A DNA stretch of 18,024 bases from Sphingomonas bacterium (GTDB lineage Bacteria; Pseudomonadota; Alphaproteobacteria; Sphingomonadales; Sphingomonadaceae): the NCBI GenBank assembly GCA_026785645.1, contig JAJAZM010000193.1, positions 1 to 18,024 of the forward strand. The letters are read 5' to 3'. The notes under the pieces were generated by a model. It was not told the DNA's origin, searched no databases, and was given only the letters and a program-made list of their open reading frames with translations. Shown one piece after another: positions 1-7,461 of this stretch (position 1 is the stretch's first letter; every line of letters begins with the position of its first letter). Position numbers and translations under genes: made by a program.

Positions 1-1347
1 CACCTCGCCCGCCACGATGATGGCGAGCTCTACCTCCAATATAGTTTGAGCGAGGCGTTCGGCTTCGACGACGGACGCCTCAAGACCGCCGATTATAACA
101 ATGCCTCGGGCTTTGGGCTTCGCGGCGTGACCGGCGAGACCACCGCCTTCGCCCATGCCAATGAAATCAGCGCCGCCGCGATCGACCGCGCCGCCGCCAC
201 CTTGCGCCTGCTCGATCCGGCCAAGGGCGCGCCATCGGGCCCGCCGCCGCGCACCAATCAGTCGATGTATGGTGCCGACGATCCATTGAGTGCGATCCCG
301 TTCGCCGACAAGGTTCGGTTGTGCGCCGAGATTGACGCCGCCGCCCGCGCCCGCGATCCCCGCGTCGACCAGGTCAGCGTCAGCCTCGCGGCGAGCTGGT
401 CAGTGATCGACATCGTCCGCGCCGATGGCTTTGTCGCCAGCGACATCCGCCCGCTGGTGCGGCTCAACATCTCGATTGTCGCGAAACAGGGTGACCGCCG
501 CGAAACCGGCACCCACGGCATCGGCGGCCGCTATCTGTACGACCGCCTGTTCGATTCCGCGACTTGGCAGCGCGGGATCGACATGGCGCTTGCCCAGGCG
601 CTGGTGAACTTGGAATCGGTGCCCGCACCGGCCGGCGAAATGCAGGTGGTGTGCGGTCCCGGCTGGCCCGGCGTCTTGCTCCACGAAGCGATCGGGCACG
701 GACTCGAAGGCGATTTCAACCGCAAGGGCACCTCGGCTTTCTCGGGCCGGATCGGCGAGCGCGTTGCCGCCCCGGGCGTCACCGTGATCGACGAAGGCGC
801 GATCGAGGGCCGCCGCGGAAGCCTCACCATCGACGATGAAGGCACCCCGACCGGCCGCACCGTGCTGATCGAGGATGGCATCTTGAAGAGCTATTTGCAG
901 GACCGGCTCAACGCCCGGCTGATGGGGATGCAGCCGACCGGCAATGGTCGCCGCGAAAGCTTCGCCCATGCGCCGATGCCGCGCATGACCAACACCTTCA
1001 TGCTCGGCGGCAATGACGATCCGGCCGAACTCGTGACCCGCGTCAAGGACGGCATTTACGCCAAGAGTTTCGGCGGCGGCCAGGTCGACATCACCAGCGG
1101 CAAGTTCGTTTTTTCCTGCACCGAGGCGTACCGCATTCGCGGCGGCAAGATCGCCGAGCCGGTCAAGGGCGCGACCCTGATCGGCGACGGGCCGAGCGTG
1201 CTCACCAGGGTCACCGGAATCGGCAACGACCTCGCCCTGGACGAAGGCATCGGCATTTGCGGCAAGGCCGGCCAGTCGATCCCCGCCGGGGTTGGTCAAC
1301 CGACCCTGCTGGTCGACGGGCTGACAGTGGGCGGCACTGCAACCTGA
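1..1347 (+). CDS. tldD: Metalloprotease TldD, 5' end cut by the window
   Basis: TldD is the zinc-protease subunit of the TldD/TldE(PmbA) pair, which degrades unfolded peptides and matures some peptide antibiotics in the cytoplasm. The frame is open from base 1 and ends at TGA 1345-1347, so about 448 codons are present. The family is about 475-480 residues, so roughly 25-35 N-terminal residues lie outside the window; the TTG at 46 is not the real start. The zinc-binding HEAIGH motif (HExxxH) is at 682-699, followed by the typical GLEGDFNRKG and, further on, glycine-rich segments of the C-terminal domain (around 1066-1110). The next gene begins on its stop codon, so the two are probably co-transcribed. 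Identification is firm; whether the partner tldE/pmbA is nearby cannot be seen. Confidence 0.95.
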   Translation, partial: HLARHDDGELYLQYSLSEAFGFDDGRLKTADYNNASGFGLRGVTGETTAFAHANEISAAAIDRAAATLRLLDPAKGAPSGPPPRTNQSMYGADDPLSAIPFADKVRLCAEIDAAARARDPRVDQVSVSLAASWSVIDIVRADGFVASDIRPLVRLNISIVAKQGDRRETGTHGIGGRYLYDRLFDSATWQRGIDMALAQALVNLESVPAPAGEMQVVCGPGWPGVLLHEAIGHGLEGDFNRKGTSAFSGRIGERVAAPGVTVIDEGAIEGRRGSLTIDDEGTPTGRTVLIEDGILKSYLQDRLNARLMGMQPTGNGRRESFAHAPMPRMTNTFMLGGNDDPAELVTRVKDGIYAKSFGGGQVDITSGKFVFSCTEAYRIRGGKIAEPVKGATLIGDGPSVLTRVTGIGNDLALDEGIGICGKAGQSIPAGVGQPTLLVDGLTVGGTAT

Positions 1348-1550
1348 TGATCGAGGTCGGGCGTTATTTCACCCAGGTAGAAGCCGACCTCGCCCGATTA
1401 TTGCTCGAAAGTCACGGCATCGATTCATTCCTGCTCGACACGCAGATGAGCAATTTCTTCGGCGGCGCGTTGACCCCGGTTCGATTGCTGGTGCTCGACG
1501 AAGATTTGCGCGAAGCAAGCGCGATATTGGCCGAGGATCGCCCGGCTTAA
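1347..1550 (+). CDS. DUF2007 domain protein
   Basis: A 67-residue cytoplasmic protein whose ATG (1347-1349) shares its A with the tldD stop, giving a TGATG junction typical of translational coupling. The sequence starts MIEVGRYFTQVEADLARLL and continues with a GIDSFLLD strand and a VRLLVLDED segment. This is the beta-alpha-beta pattern of DUF2007 (PF09413), annotated as a putative signal-transducing protein that is related to PII-like folds, with no proven biochemical role. The full domain is present and the length is usual for the family. Its stop TAA (1548-1550) overlaps the stop of the convergent gene in the palindrome TTAA. The family call rests on pattern memory and is fairly good; function is unknown. 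Confidence 0.85.
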   Translation: MIEVGRYFTQVEADLARLLLESHGIDSFLLDTQMSNFFGGALTPVRLLVLDEDLREASAILAEDRPA

Positions 1551-1960
1551 TCCCGCAGCAAATGCGCCACCGGGGCCAGGCTGAATCCCGCCCCGTCGGC
1601 GCAGCGGTCGAGCTCCTCGCGCGGCACGCCATTTTCGCTCTGCGCCACCGCCCACGCCAAGGCCGAGCGATTGCCTGATCGGCAGAACGCCACCATCTTG
1701 CCGTCGCCCACCTCGCGAAGCGCTTCGCGCATCGCCTCGACATCGGCCGGACCCATGCCGCGCACGATCGGGACATGGCGATATTCCAACCCTGCGGCTT
1801 TGGTCGCGGCCTCGATCTCGGCGCTGGTCGGCTGGCCTTCATCCTCATTGTCGGGACGATTGTTGACGATCATCGTCACCCCGAGGTCGCGGATCGCGGG
1901 GATCTCCGCGGGGGTGATCTGGCCGCAGACGAAGGTCTTGTCATCAAGCTGCCGTTGCAT
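1547..1960 (-). CDS. TIGR01244 family (Blh-like) phosphatase/sulfurtransferase-like protein
   Basis: A 137-residue protein starting MQRQLDDKTFVCGQIT. It matches the TIGR01244/DUF442 family, related to protein tyrosine phosphatases and found fused to the sulfide-related beta-lactamase-like hydrolase Blh in some bacteria. Visible landmarks are the VNNRPDNEDEGQP strand-turn and the active-site-like loop FCRSGNRSALAWA near residues 90-102, with the nucleophile Cys and a nearby Arg. The ATG at 1958-1960 was chosen because it gives the family N-terminus; it lies inside the 3' end of recQ, giving a 17-base overlap and so probable coupling. The stop overlaps the stop of the convergent DUF2007 gene. 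Substrate is unknown; the family name 'sulfur transferase' should not be read as a demonstrated activity. Confidence 0.85.
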   Translation of the reverse strand: MQRQLDDKTFVCGQITPAEIPAIRDLGVTMIVNNRPDNEDEGQPTSAEIEAATKAAGLEYRHVPIVRGMGPADVEAMREALREVGDGKMVAFCRSGNRSALAWAVAQSENGVPREELDRCADGAGFSLAPVAHLLRD

Positions 1961-3737
1961 CGCCCGTCTCCATTGCCTGGTCGAGCGCCGCAAGCAGCGA
2001 CTCGCCATGTCTCTCCAGCTTGGTATCGCCGATCCCGTCGATCGCGGATAGCGCCTTCAACGATCCGGGCTTCGTCGCGGCGACCGACCGTAATGTCGAA
2101 TCGTGGAAGATGACGTACGGCGGTACCGCCAATTCCTTCGCCCGGTCGCGTCGCCACGCGCGCAACGCCTCGAACAACGGATCGTGCGGCAAGTCGGGCG
2201 ACGACCCGCGCACGCGCCGCACCCGTTTGGGCGGCACCGCGATGACCAGCCGCTCGTCGCCCTTCAGGAAGGCCTTTGCCGCTGGCCCGAAGCTCAATCC
2301 GCCATAATCGTCGGCGCGAAGCGCATCGCGCGCCTGCAAGCTTCGCGCGACCGGCCGCACCAGCGCCAGTTCCTCGGCGTCCATGATCCCGAACACCGAC
2401 AATTTGTGATGGCCGAATTGCCGCACTTTCTCATTATCGTCGCCGCCAAGCACCGCCGCCAGATGCGCGATCCCGAACCGCATCTCGGTGCGGAACGCCG
2501 CCGACAGCAATTTGCGCGCCACTTCGGTGACGTCGATCGTCGCCGGCGGGTCGATGCAATTGTCGCAATTGCCGCACGCTGCGGGCGGCTCCTCGCCGAA
2601 GTGGCGAAGCAGGATTGCGCGGCGGCAGGTCGCGGCTTCGACGAACGCGGCGAGCGTGTTCAACCGGTCGCGTTCGGTCGGTCGCCGAGCTTCCTCAATC
2701 TCGGTTTCGATGCGCCTTCTTGCCCGCGCGAAATCCTCGGCGCCCCAGTAAAGCCATGCCTCGGCCGGGTCGCCGTCGCGTCCGGCGCGGCCGGTCTCCT
2801 GATAATAAGCCTCGATCGACTTGGGGATTCCAGCATGCGCAACGAACCGCACGTCGGGCTTGTCGATCCCCATCCCGAACGCCACCGTCGCCGCCATCAC
2901 CATATCTTCGGAGGCGACGAATGCGGCCTGGTTACGCTGGCGAATCTCGCCCTCGAGCCCGGCGTGATAGGCCAGCGCGCGGCGCCCACCTTGATTGGCA
3001 CCGCCGCCAAGCTGTTCGGCTAGTTTCTCGGTCGCGTTGCGGCTGGTGGCGTAGACGATGCCCGGCCCCGGCTGGTCCTTGAGCAGCACTTTTAGCTGGC
3101 TCCCGATGCCGTCGCGTGGACGGACGTGATAGCGGATGTTGGGTCGGTCGAAGCCGGCGACGATCATCCCCTCCTCGGGGATTCCGAGCTGGACCAGTAT
3201 GTCGGCGCGCGTGCGGCGGTCGGCGGTGGCGGTCAGCGCGAGCCGGGGTACATTTGCATGCTGGTCGAGCAACGGCAGCAGCAGGCGATAATCGGGGCGG
3301 AAGTCGTGGCCCCATTCGCTGACGCAATGCGCCTCGTCGATCGCAAACAGCGCTATCGGCAAGTCCTTGATATTGCGCTGGAAATCCTGCGTCGTCGCGC
3401 GTTCCGGGGCGACATAGAGCAAATCCAGCTCCCCCGCTCTCAACTGCTTCCATATGATGCTCGGAGTGTGACTCAAACTGGTCAGCGCCGCCGCTCTTAC
3501 CCCGAACCCATCCGCGCTCCGCACCTGGTCATGCATCAATGCAATCAATGGCGAGATCACAATCCCCGTCCCGCGCCGTTCCAGCGCGGGCAATTGATAG
3601 CAGAGCGATTTTCCCGCCCCGGTCGGCATCACCGCCAGCGTATGCTTCCCCGCGACCGCCCGCTCGACCACGTCGCGCTGGACCCCGCGAAACGCCGAGA
3701 AACCGAACCGCTCGTGAAGCAATGCCTCGAGGCTCAT
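1944..3737 (-). CDS. recQ: ATP-dependent DNA helicase RecQ
   Basis: A 597-residue RecQ-family 3'-5' helicase acting in recombination and replication-fork repair. Domain order is complete. Helicase core: Walker A MPTGAGKS at about residues 37-44, DEAH box in FAIDEAHCVSEWGHDFRPDY at about 131-150, and QETGRAGRDG as motif VI. RecQ zinc site: Cys ... CGNCDNC near residues 365-390. A winged-helix RQC region follows. HRDC: about residues 515-590, beginning DLPHDPLFEALRAWR. The ATG (3735-3737) overlaps the stop of the upstream exporter gene as ATGA, and the downstream gene starts within its last codons, so the three minus-strand genes form one unit. RecQ is not obviously linked to an Atm1 exporter in function. 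No defects seen. Confidence 0.97.
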   Translation of the reverse strand: MSLEALLHERFGFSAFRGVQRDVVERAVAGKHTLAVMPTGAGKSLCYQLPALERRGTGIVISPLIALMHDQVRSADGFGVRAAALTSLSHTPSIIWKQLRAGELDLLYVAPERATTQDFQRNIKDLPIALFAIDEAHCVSEWGHDFRPDYRLLLPLLDQHANVPRLALTATADRRTRADILVQLGIPEEGMIVAGFDRPNIRYHVRPRDGIGSQLKVLLKDQPGPGIVYATSRNATEKLAEQLGGGANQGGRRALAYHAGLEGEIRQRNQAAFVASEDMVMAATVAFGMGIDKPDVRFVAHAGIPKSIEAYYQETGRAGRDGDPAEAWLYWGAEDFARARRRIETEIEEARRPTERDRLNTLAAFVEAATCRRAILLRHFGEEPPAACGNCDNCIDPPATIDVTEVARKLLSAAFRTEMRFGIAHLAAVLGGDDNEKVRQFGHHKLSVFGIMDAEELALVRPVARSLQARDALRADDYGGLSFGPAAKAFLKGDERLVIAVPPKRVRRVRGSSPDLPHDPLFEALRAWRRDRAKELAVPPYVIFHDSTLRSVAATKPGSLKALSAIDGIGDTKLERHGESLLAALDQAMETGDATAA

Positions 3738-5545
3738 TCGACAATCTCCTCGAGCTCGCGCTCAGCCGCCTGCCGGGCCCACAATTCCGAATAGAGCCCG
3801 CCCTTGGCCAGCAATTCGCCATGAGTCCCGCGCTCGGCCACCTGGCCCTCGTCGAGCACGATGATCTGGTTGGCCCCGACGATCGTCGACAAGCGGTGGG
3901 CGATGACGATCGTGGTGCGGTTGCGGGCCACCCCGTCGAGCGTCGCCTGGATCGCTTCCTCGGTGCGGCTGTCGAGCGCCGATGTCGCTTCGTCGAGGAT
4001 CAGGATCGGCGGATCCTTGAGCAGGGTCCGCGCGATTGCCACGCGCTGCTTCTCGCCGCCCGACAATTTCAGCCCGCGCTCGCCGACCATCGATTCATAG
4101 CCCTTGGGAAGTGCGGCGATGAACGTATCGATCGCCGCGCCCTTGGCGGCCGCTTCGACTTCGTCCTGCCCCGACCCGTCGCGGCCATAAGCGATATTGT
4201 AGCCGATGGTGTCGTTGAACAACACTGTATCCTGCGGAACGATCCCGATTGCGGCGCGCAAACTGCCTTGCGTCACGGCGGCGATGTCCTGCCCGTCGAT
4301 CGTGATCCTGCCGTCGGTCGGCTCGTAGAATCGGTAGAGCAATCGCGCGAGGGTCGACTTGCCCGCCCCCGACGGCCCGACCACGGCGCAACTGGTTCCC
4401 GCCGGCACGTCGATGTTGACGCCCTTCAAAATGATCCGCTCGGGCTCATAGCCGAAGGCCACGTCCTCAAACCGGACATGGCCGTCGGCGACGACCAACG
4501 CGACGGCGTCGGGCGCATCGACGATCTCGGCCGGGGTATCGAGCAAAACGAACATCTGCTCCATGTCGATCAGCCCTTGCTTGATCGACCGGTAAACCCA
4601 GCCGAGCATGTCGAGGGGCCTGAACAATTGCATCAGCAAGGCATTGACCAGCACCACGTCGCCCGGGGTGAACTGACCCCTGCTCCAGCCCCACACCGTA
4701 TAGGCCATCGCGCCGGCCATCATCACATTGGTTATCAGGCTCTGGCCGACGTTGAGCCACGCCAGGCTGGTCTCGTTCTTGACTGCGGCGCGGGCGAAGG
4801 CGCCAGTTGCCTGGTCATAGCGCTTCGCCTCACGTTCCTCGGCGCCGAAATATTTGACGGTTTCATAATTGAGCAGGCTGTCGACCGCGCGGCCGATCGC
4901 TTGGGTATCGACGTCGTTCATCTCGCGCCGAAGATGGTTGCGCCAGTCGGTGATGGCGCGGGTGAAAGTGATGTAGATCGCGACCATCGCCAGCGTGGCG
5001 ACCACCAACCCGATCCCGAATTTGATGTAGAAAATGACGCAGATCGCGATCAGTTCGATGATCGTCGGGGCGATGTTGAACAGCAGGAAGTATAGCATCA
5101 TGTCGATGCTCTTGGTGCCGCGCTCGACGACCTTGCTCAACGATCCGGTGCGCCGCTCAAGGTGGAAACGAAGGCTCAGCGAGTGAATGTGACGGAACAC
5201 GCGCGCCGCAAGCCGCCGCGCCGCATCCTGCCCGACCTTTTCGAACACCGCATTGCGCAAATTCTCGGCCAGCACCCCGCCGAACCGTGCCGCTGCATAG
5301 GCCACCACCAGCATCGCCACGGCGCCGAACAGCGCCGTCTCGGCCGACATCGCATCGACCACCGCCTTGTAGGCGAACGGCATGATCAGGGTGATCGCCT
5401 TGCCCCCCAGCACCAGCACAATCGCGACCACTACCCGGAAGCGAAGCAAATTATCATGCTTGGGCCACAGCATCGGCAGGAAGCGCCAAAGCACGGCAAA
5501 GCTTCCTTTGTCCTTGGGTAGCTCGTCCAGATTGGTGTCCCTCAT
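3734..5545 (-). CDS. atm1: Atm1-type ABC exporter (fused permease/ATPase)
   Basis: A 603-residue half-transporter of the ABCB7/HMT1/Atm1 type, acting as a homodimer in the inner membrane. A structurally studied relative, NaAtm1 from Novosphingobium, exports glutathione conjugates. Transmembrane domain: residues about 30-310, with Atm1-like segments LNYETVKYFGAE and LMQLFRPLDMLGWVYRSIKQ. ATPase domain: Walker A GPSGAGKST about 390-398, signature LSGGEKQRVAIAR, Walker B ILILDEATSALDS, and H-loop VIAHRLST. I start it at ATG 5543-5545 (MRDTNLDELPKDKG); an upstream in-frame start would add 14 Arg/Cys-rich residues that do not look like family sequence. It is first in the minus-strand unit, and its stop overlaps the recQ ATG. 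Substrate is inferred from the family. Confidence 0.92.
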   Translation of the reverse strand: MRDTNLDELPKDKGSFAVLWRFLPMLWPKHDNLLRFRVVVAIVLVLGGKAITLIMPFAYKAVVDAMSAETALFGAVAMLVVAYAAARFGGVLAENLRNAVFEKVGQDAARRLAARVFRHIHSLSLRFHLERRTGSLSKVVERGTKSIDMMLYFLLFNIAPTIIELIAICVIFYIKFGIGLVVATLAMVAIYITFTRAITDWRNHLRREMNDVDTQAIGRAVDSLLNYETVKYFGAEEREAKRYDQATGAFARAAVKNETSLAWLNVGQSLITNVMMAGAMAYTVWGWSRGQFTPGDVVLVNALLMQLFRPLDMLGWVYRSIKQGLIDMEQMFVLLDTPAEIVDAPDAVALVVADGHVRFEDVAFGYEPERIILKGVNIDVPAGTSCAVVGPSGAGKSTLARLLYRFYEPTDGRITIDGQDIAAVTQGSLRAAIGIVPQDTVLFNDTIGYNIAYGRDGSGQDEVEAAAKGAAIDTFIAALPKGYESMVGERGLKLSGGEKQRVAIARTLLKDPPILILDEATSALDSRTEEAIQATLDGVARNRTTIVIAHRLSTIVGANQIIVLDEGQVAERGTHGELLAKGGLYSELWARQAAERELEEIVE

Positions 5546-5652
5546 GCAACAGCTAGGTAGGGGGCCGCGCGTCCTGCCGCAACGCAATCGACGAAGCGGT
5601 TGGAACCGGGCGTTAAATTGAGGGTTAAGTGGTCAAACGAACGGAGAGTGAG

Positions 5653-5901
5653 ATGGGCCCGGTCGGTTATTTCATTGCGATCCTCGGTTGCGCCGACGGC
5701 GGCGCCTCGTGCCAGACCGTTGCGACGCTAGCGCCGCGCTATGAAAATGCCGCGCAATGCGCCGGCGCCCGCGACTCCGCCCTCGACGCCAATAGCGATC
5801 TCGATTTTCCGACGCTGATCGCACAATGTCAGAAGGCGTCACTTCGTCCCGCCGCGGTTCGTGACACGGTTCGTCCGTCGGGCAACGCCAAGGCCGCGTG
5901 A
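5653..5901 (+). CDS. Small conserved hypothetical protein with paired cysteines
   Basis: An 82-residue protein starting MGPVGYFIAILGCADGGASC. The ATG at 5653 follows the Shine-Dalgarno GGAG (5643-5646) by 6 bases, better than an upstream in-frame start at 5629. It contains a short hydrophobic N-terminus (YFIAILGC) and four Cys (in LGC, ASC, AAQC and AQC contexts). There is no clear signal-peptide cleavage site or charged N-region, so location is uncertain. I recall similar short sphingomonad proteins with the opening YYIAILGCGDGG, none with known function. It is transcribed divergently from the atm1-like gene, with about 107 bases between the starts. The following acyltransferase begins about 50 bases downstream and may share the transcript. 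Confidence 0.7.
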   Translation: MGPVGYFIAILGCADGGASCQTVATLAPRYENAAQCAGARDSALDANSDLDFPTLIAQCQKASLRPAAVRDTVRPSGNAKAA

Positions 5902-5949
5902 GCATCCGCCGCTGGACTTGGGTCCGCGACCGTTGCATTCCGGTTATCG

Positions 5950-6564
5950 ATGGGGCCGGCAAAATCTGCGAACAGCAACTTCCCGCCTTCAGGGCCGGCT
6001 TCTCGAACTGTGCTTTGGCTGTTGCTACAATGGTACAAGCGCAGCGGCTGGACTGCACACGGTACCATCCCGGAAACCCGCAAGTTCATCATCGTCGGCG
6101 CTCCCCACACCAGCAATTGGGACTTTGCAGTGTTCGTCGGAACGGTTCATGCAAAGGGTCACCGGGCGCGGTTCATCGGCAAGCAGAGCCTGTTCCGCGG
6201 CGCGTTGGGTGGCTTCATGCGGGCGCTCGGCGGGGTTCCTGTCGACCGCCGCGCGCCTCAGGATCTGGTCAGCCAGATCGTCGAGCAGATCCGCCTCCAA
6301 GATGACTTCATTCTCATCGTTGCCGCCGAGGGGACTCGCGACCGGACGACCAGATGGAAGACCGGATTCTACCAGATAGCGCTTGGCGCCGGGATACCGA
6401 TCGTCTGCGCCGGCCCCGATTATCCCGCGAAGCGCGGGATCTTCGGCCCGATTATTCATTCGACCGGCAATTATGACCGCGACATGGCGCCCGCCTTCGC
6501 TTTCTTTCGAACCCTTAAGCCGCTCCACCCCGAACGATCCGCCTTCCCCGGCGACCCAGAATGA
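5950..6564 (+). CDS. PlsC-like 1-acyl-glycerol-3-phosphate acyltransferase family protein
   Basis: A 204-residue member of the glycerophospholipid acyltransferase superfamily, which moves an acyl chain onto a (lyso)phospholipid at the inner membrane. The HX4D catalytic motif is seen in GAPHTSNWDF at about residues 50-59. The acceptor-binding blocks FIGKQSLFRG and GGVPVDRR follow, and the VAAEGTRDRTTRWKTGFYQI block carries the EGTR motif. The hydrophobic segment TVLWLLLQWY near the N-terminus could insert in the membrane. Length is about that of the short bacterial forms I associate with this family. The start is uncertain: ATG 5950 has no good Shine-Dalgarno, and GTG 6010 is an alternative. 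It ends just before a sigma-54 promoter region. I do not assign plsC, because sphingomonads carry several paralogues. Confidence 0.88.
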   Translation: MGPAKSANSNFPPSGPASRTVLWLLLQWYKRSGWTAHGTIPETRKFIIVGAPHTSNWDFAVFVGTVHAKGHRARFIGKQSLFRGALGGFMRALGGVPVDRRAPQDLVSQIVEQIRLQDDFILIVAAEGTRDRTTRWKTGFYQIALGAGIPIVCAGPDYPAKRGIFGPIIHSTGNYDRDMAPAFAFFRTLKPLHPERSAFPGDPE

Positions 6565-6598
6565 AGAGAAGTTCGCGAATTTCACCAACTTGTGGTGG

Positions 6599-6651
6599 CA
6601 ATGCATTGGTAAATTCCGCCTGACCAGTTGACAGATCAATGTATTCATTGA
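6599..6651. promoter_or_regulatory. Paired CAATG/CATTG inverted repeats upstream of the sigma-54 promoter
   Basis: Two inverted repeats with the same half-site lie upstream of the -24/-12 promoter. One is the 10-base palindrome CAATGCATTG at 6599-6608. The other is TCAATG-tatt-CATTGA at 6636-6651. Their centres are 40 bases apart, and about 87 and 47 bases upstream of the expected transcription start. This is a reasonable position for sites of a sigma-54 enhancer-binding activator such as PspF. That the sequences repeat is directly seen; that they bind an activator is inference. The half-site spacing differs between the two, which weakens the case. Confidence 0.4.
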
Positions 6652-6662
6652 ACTTTTTCGGA

Positions 6663-6680
6663 TTGGCACGCTCCCTGCAT
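6663..6680 (+). promoter_or_regulatory. Sigma-54 (-24/-12) promoter
   Basis: TTGGCACG (6663-6670) and CTGCAT (6675-6680) match the RpoN consensus TTGGCACGN4TTGCA with one mismatch in the -12 element. The invariant GG (6665-6666) and GC (6677-6678) are separated by exactly 10 bases, as required. Transcription would start near 6690, about 37 bases before the first small gene. The Psp stress response is sigma-54 dependent in enterobacteria, and a PspC-domain gene lies downstream here, which agrees. Confidence 0.8.
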
Positions 6681-6726
6681 CGAAGGATACATCATCCATC
6701 GGGGGTGGCGAAAGGGAGTAAAACCT

Positions 6727-6837
6727 ATGATCGTCTCACGCATTCTTCTTCGCGACGCCGCCGTCTCGCTGGCCGGTGCCTTCATCTGCGCGATGCTGTT
6801 CATCAGCGCCGCCGTCGCCCCGCTTCCGATTGCCTGA
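6727..6837 (+). CDS. 36-residue membrane peptide upstream of pspC
   Basis: A very short gene, MIVSRILLRDAAVSLAG and onward, ending PLPIA at TGA 6835-6837. It has a good Shine-Dalgarno, GGGAG at 6714-6718, 8 bases before ATG 6727. An Arg-containing N-terminus is followed by a single hydrophobic stretch (residues about 11-32), so it is either a one-pass membrane peptide or an exported peptide with an AVA-like cleavage region. It is the first gene behind the sigma-54 promoter and ends 43 bases before pspC. I recall similar peptides next to PspC-domain genes in sphingomonads, with no assigned function. The coding call rests on the ribosome site, length and position. Confidence 0.65.
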   Translation: MIVSRILLRDAAVSLAGAFICAMLFISAAVAPLPIA

Positions 6838-6880
6838 CAGCCAACCGGGTGACATTCTTTATGCGGAAAAGGTTTTTCCA

Positions 6881-7066
6881 ATGAACAGACGTTTCATTCT
6901 CAATCGCCAGGACGGCAAGCTCATGGGCATTGCCGCTGGGCTGGCCGACTGGACCGGGGTCGATGTAGTGATCATACGCTGGGCCATGATCGCAGCGACC
7001 CTCCTCACCGGGCCAGTGACGATCCTGATCTACATATTGACCGGGTGGTTGGCGGCCGATCGCTAG
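6881..7066 (+). CDS. pspC: Stand-alone PspC-domain protein
   Basis: A 61-residue protein made of a single PspC domain (PF04024). N-terminal MNRRFILNRQDGKLMGIAAG contains the typical GK-x-GIAAGLA block. The segment DVVIIRWAMIAATLL follows, then a second hydrophobic segment ending LTGWLAAD. PspC proteins sit in the inner membrane and sense envelope stress, in enterobacteria recruiting PspA together with PspB. I chose ATG 6881 because AAAAGG (6867-6872) sits 8 bases upstream and the family starts there; a longer in-frame reading from 6776 adds unrelated sequence. No pspA, pspB or pspF is in the window. It should be under control of the sigma-54 promoter at 6663-6680. Confidence 0.9.
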   Translation: MNRRFILNRQDGKLMGIAAGLADWTGVDVVIIRWAMIAATLLTGPVTILIYILTGWLAADR

Positions 7067-7157
7067 GGTCGATTGTCTGGTCGCGCCGCCCCTACCGGGC
7101 CGGGCCGAAGCAGGATAGGGTCGTGCCGGTCGGAACCGAGTTGACGGAGAAAAAAAT

Positions 7158-7310
7158 ATGGAGCGCGAAGGGGATGAGGTGCATGTCACCGAAACCGAAG
7201 CCAGCGGCGGATCGCAGCCGCATGTCGTTCGCTACGTCCTGGGGATTTCGCTGCTGCTGGTGGTCGTGCTGATGTCGGCGGTGTGGATCATCGGTTCGAC
7301 CACACTATAG
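7158..7310 (+). CDS. 50-residue single-pass membrane protein
   Basis: A short gene behind a good Shine-Dalgarno (GGAG 7145-7148, 9 bases from ATG 7158), ending TAG 7308-7310. The first ~24 residues are acidic and polar (MEREGDEVHVTETEASGG). The rest is one strong membrane segment (VLGISLLLVVVLMSAVWII) with a short polar tail, which predicts a cytoplasmic acidic N-terminus and a single helix in the inner membrane. It lies 91 bases after pspC on the same strand and could belong to the same transcript. I do not recognise a family. The coding call is supported by the ribosome site and by the clear hydrophilic/hydrophobic division of the peptide. Confidence 0.6.
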   Translation: MEREGDEVHVTETEASGGSQPHVVRYVLGISLLLVVVLMSAVWIIGSTTL

Positions 7311-7461
7311 ATCGAATACCGCAATTATCGGCTTGTCGCGCCGATTGTTGCGTAGTTGCAACAACCCCAAGGTTAAAATTTCTATATTACTGTTAACCTC
7401 TTCTTTTAACGGAAATTGCGGTTCAGCGTTGGCTTCTTGAGGGAACACTCCGGGAGCCAAT
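7311..7461 (+). promoter_or_regulatory. AT-rich regulatory region with hairpin and TTAAC motifs before the BTLCP gene
   Basis: This 151-base gap is markedly AT-rich compared with its surroundings. It holds a 7-bp hairpin TTGTTGC-gtagtt-GCAACAA (7345-7364). A perfect inverted repeat GGTTAA-N16-TTAACC follows (7371-7376 and 7393-7398), then a further TTAAC at 7406-7410. TAAAAT (7374-7379) and TATATT (7383-7388) are possible -10 boxes, but no well-spaced -35 is obvious. Most likely it is the promoter region of the next gene; the repeats may be a regulator site. Confidence 0.45.

Noticed and set aside
400..1299. 299-codon open frame antisense to tldD
   Set aside because: Entirely inside tldD, whose HExxxH motif and family sequence are certain; no ribosome site and no recognisable domain.
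3539..5095. Long open frame (518 codons) on the plus strand
   Set aside because: It lies antisense to the atm1-like gene and the recQ 5' end, both with full family motifs. The translation has the His/Arg/Asp-rich look of an antisense reading of GC-rich DNA.
5613..5628. TTAA-N8-TTAA as a CtrA site in the divergent promoter region
   Set aside because: The consensus spacing is 7, not 8, and the flanks are not convincing.
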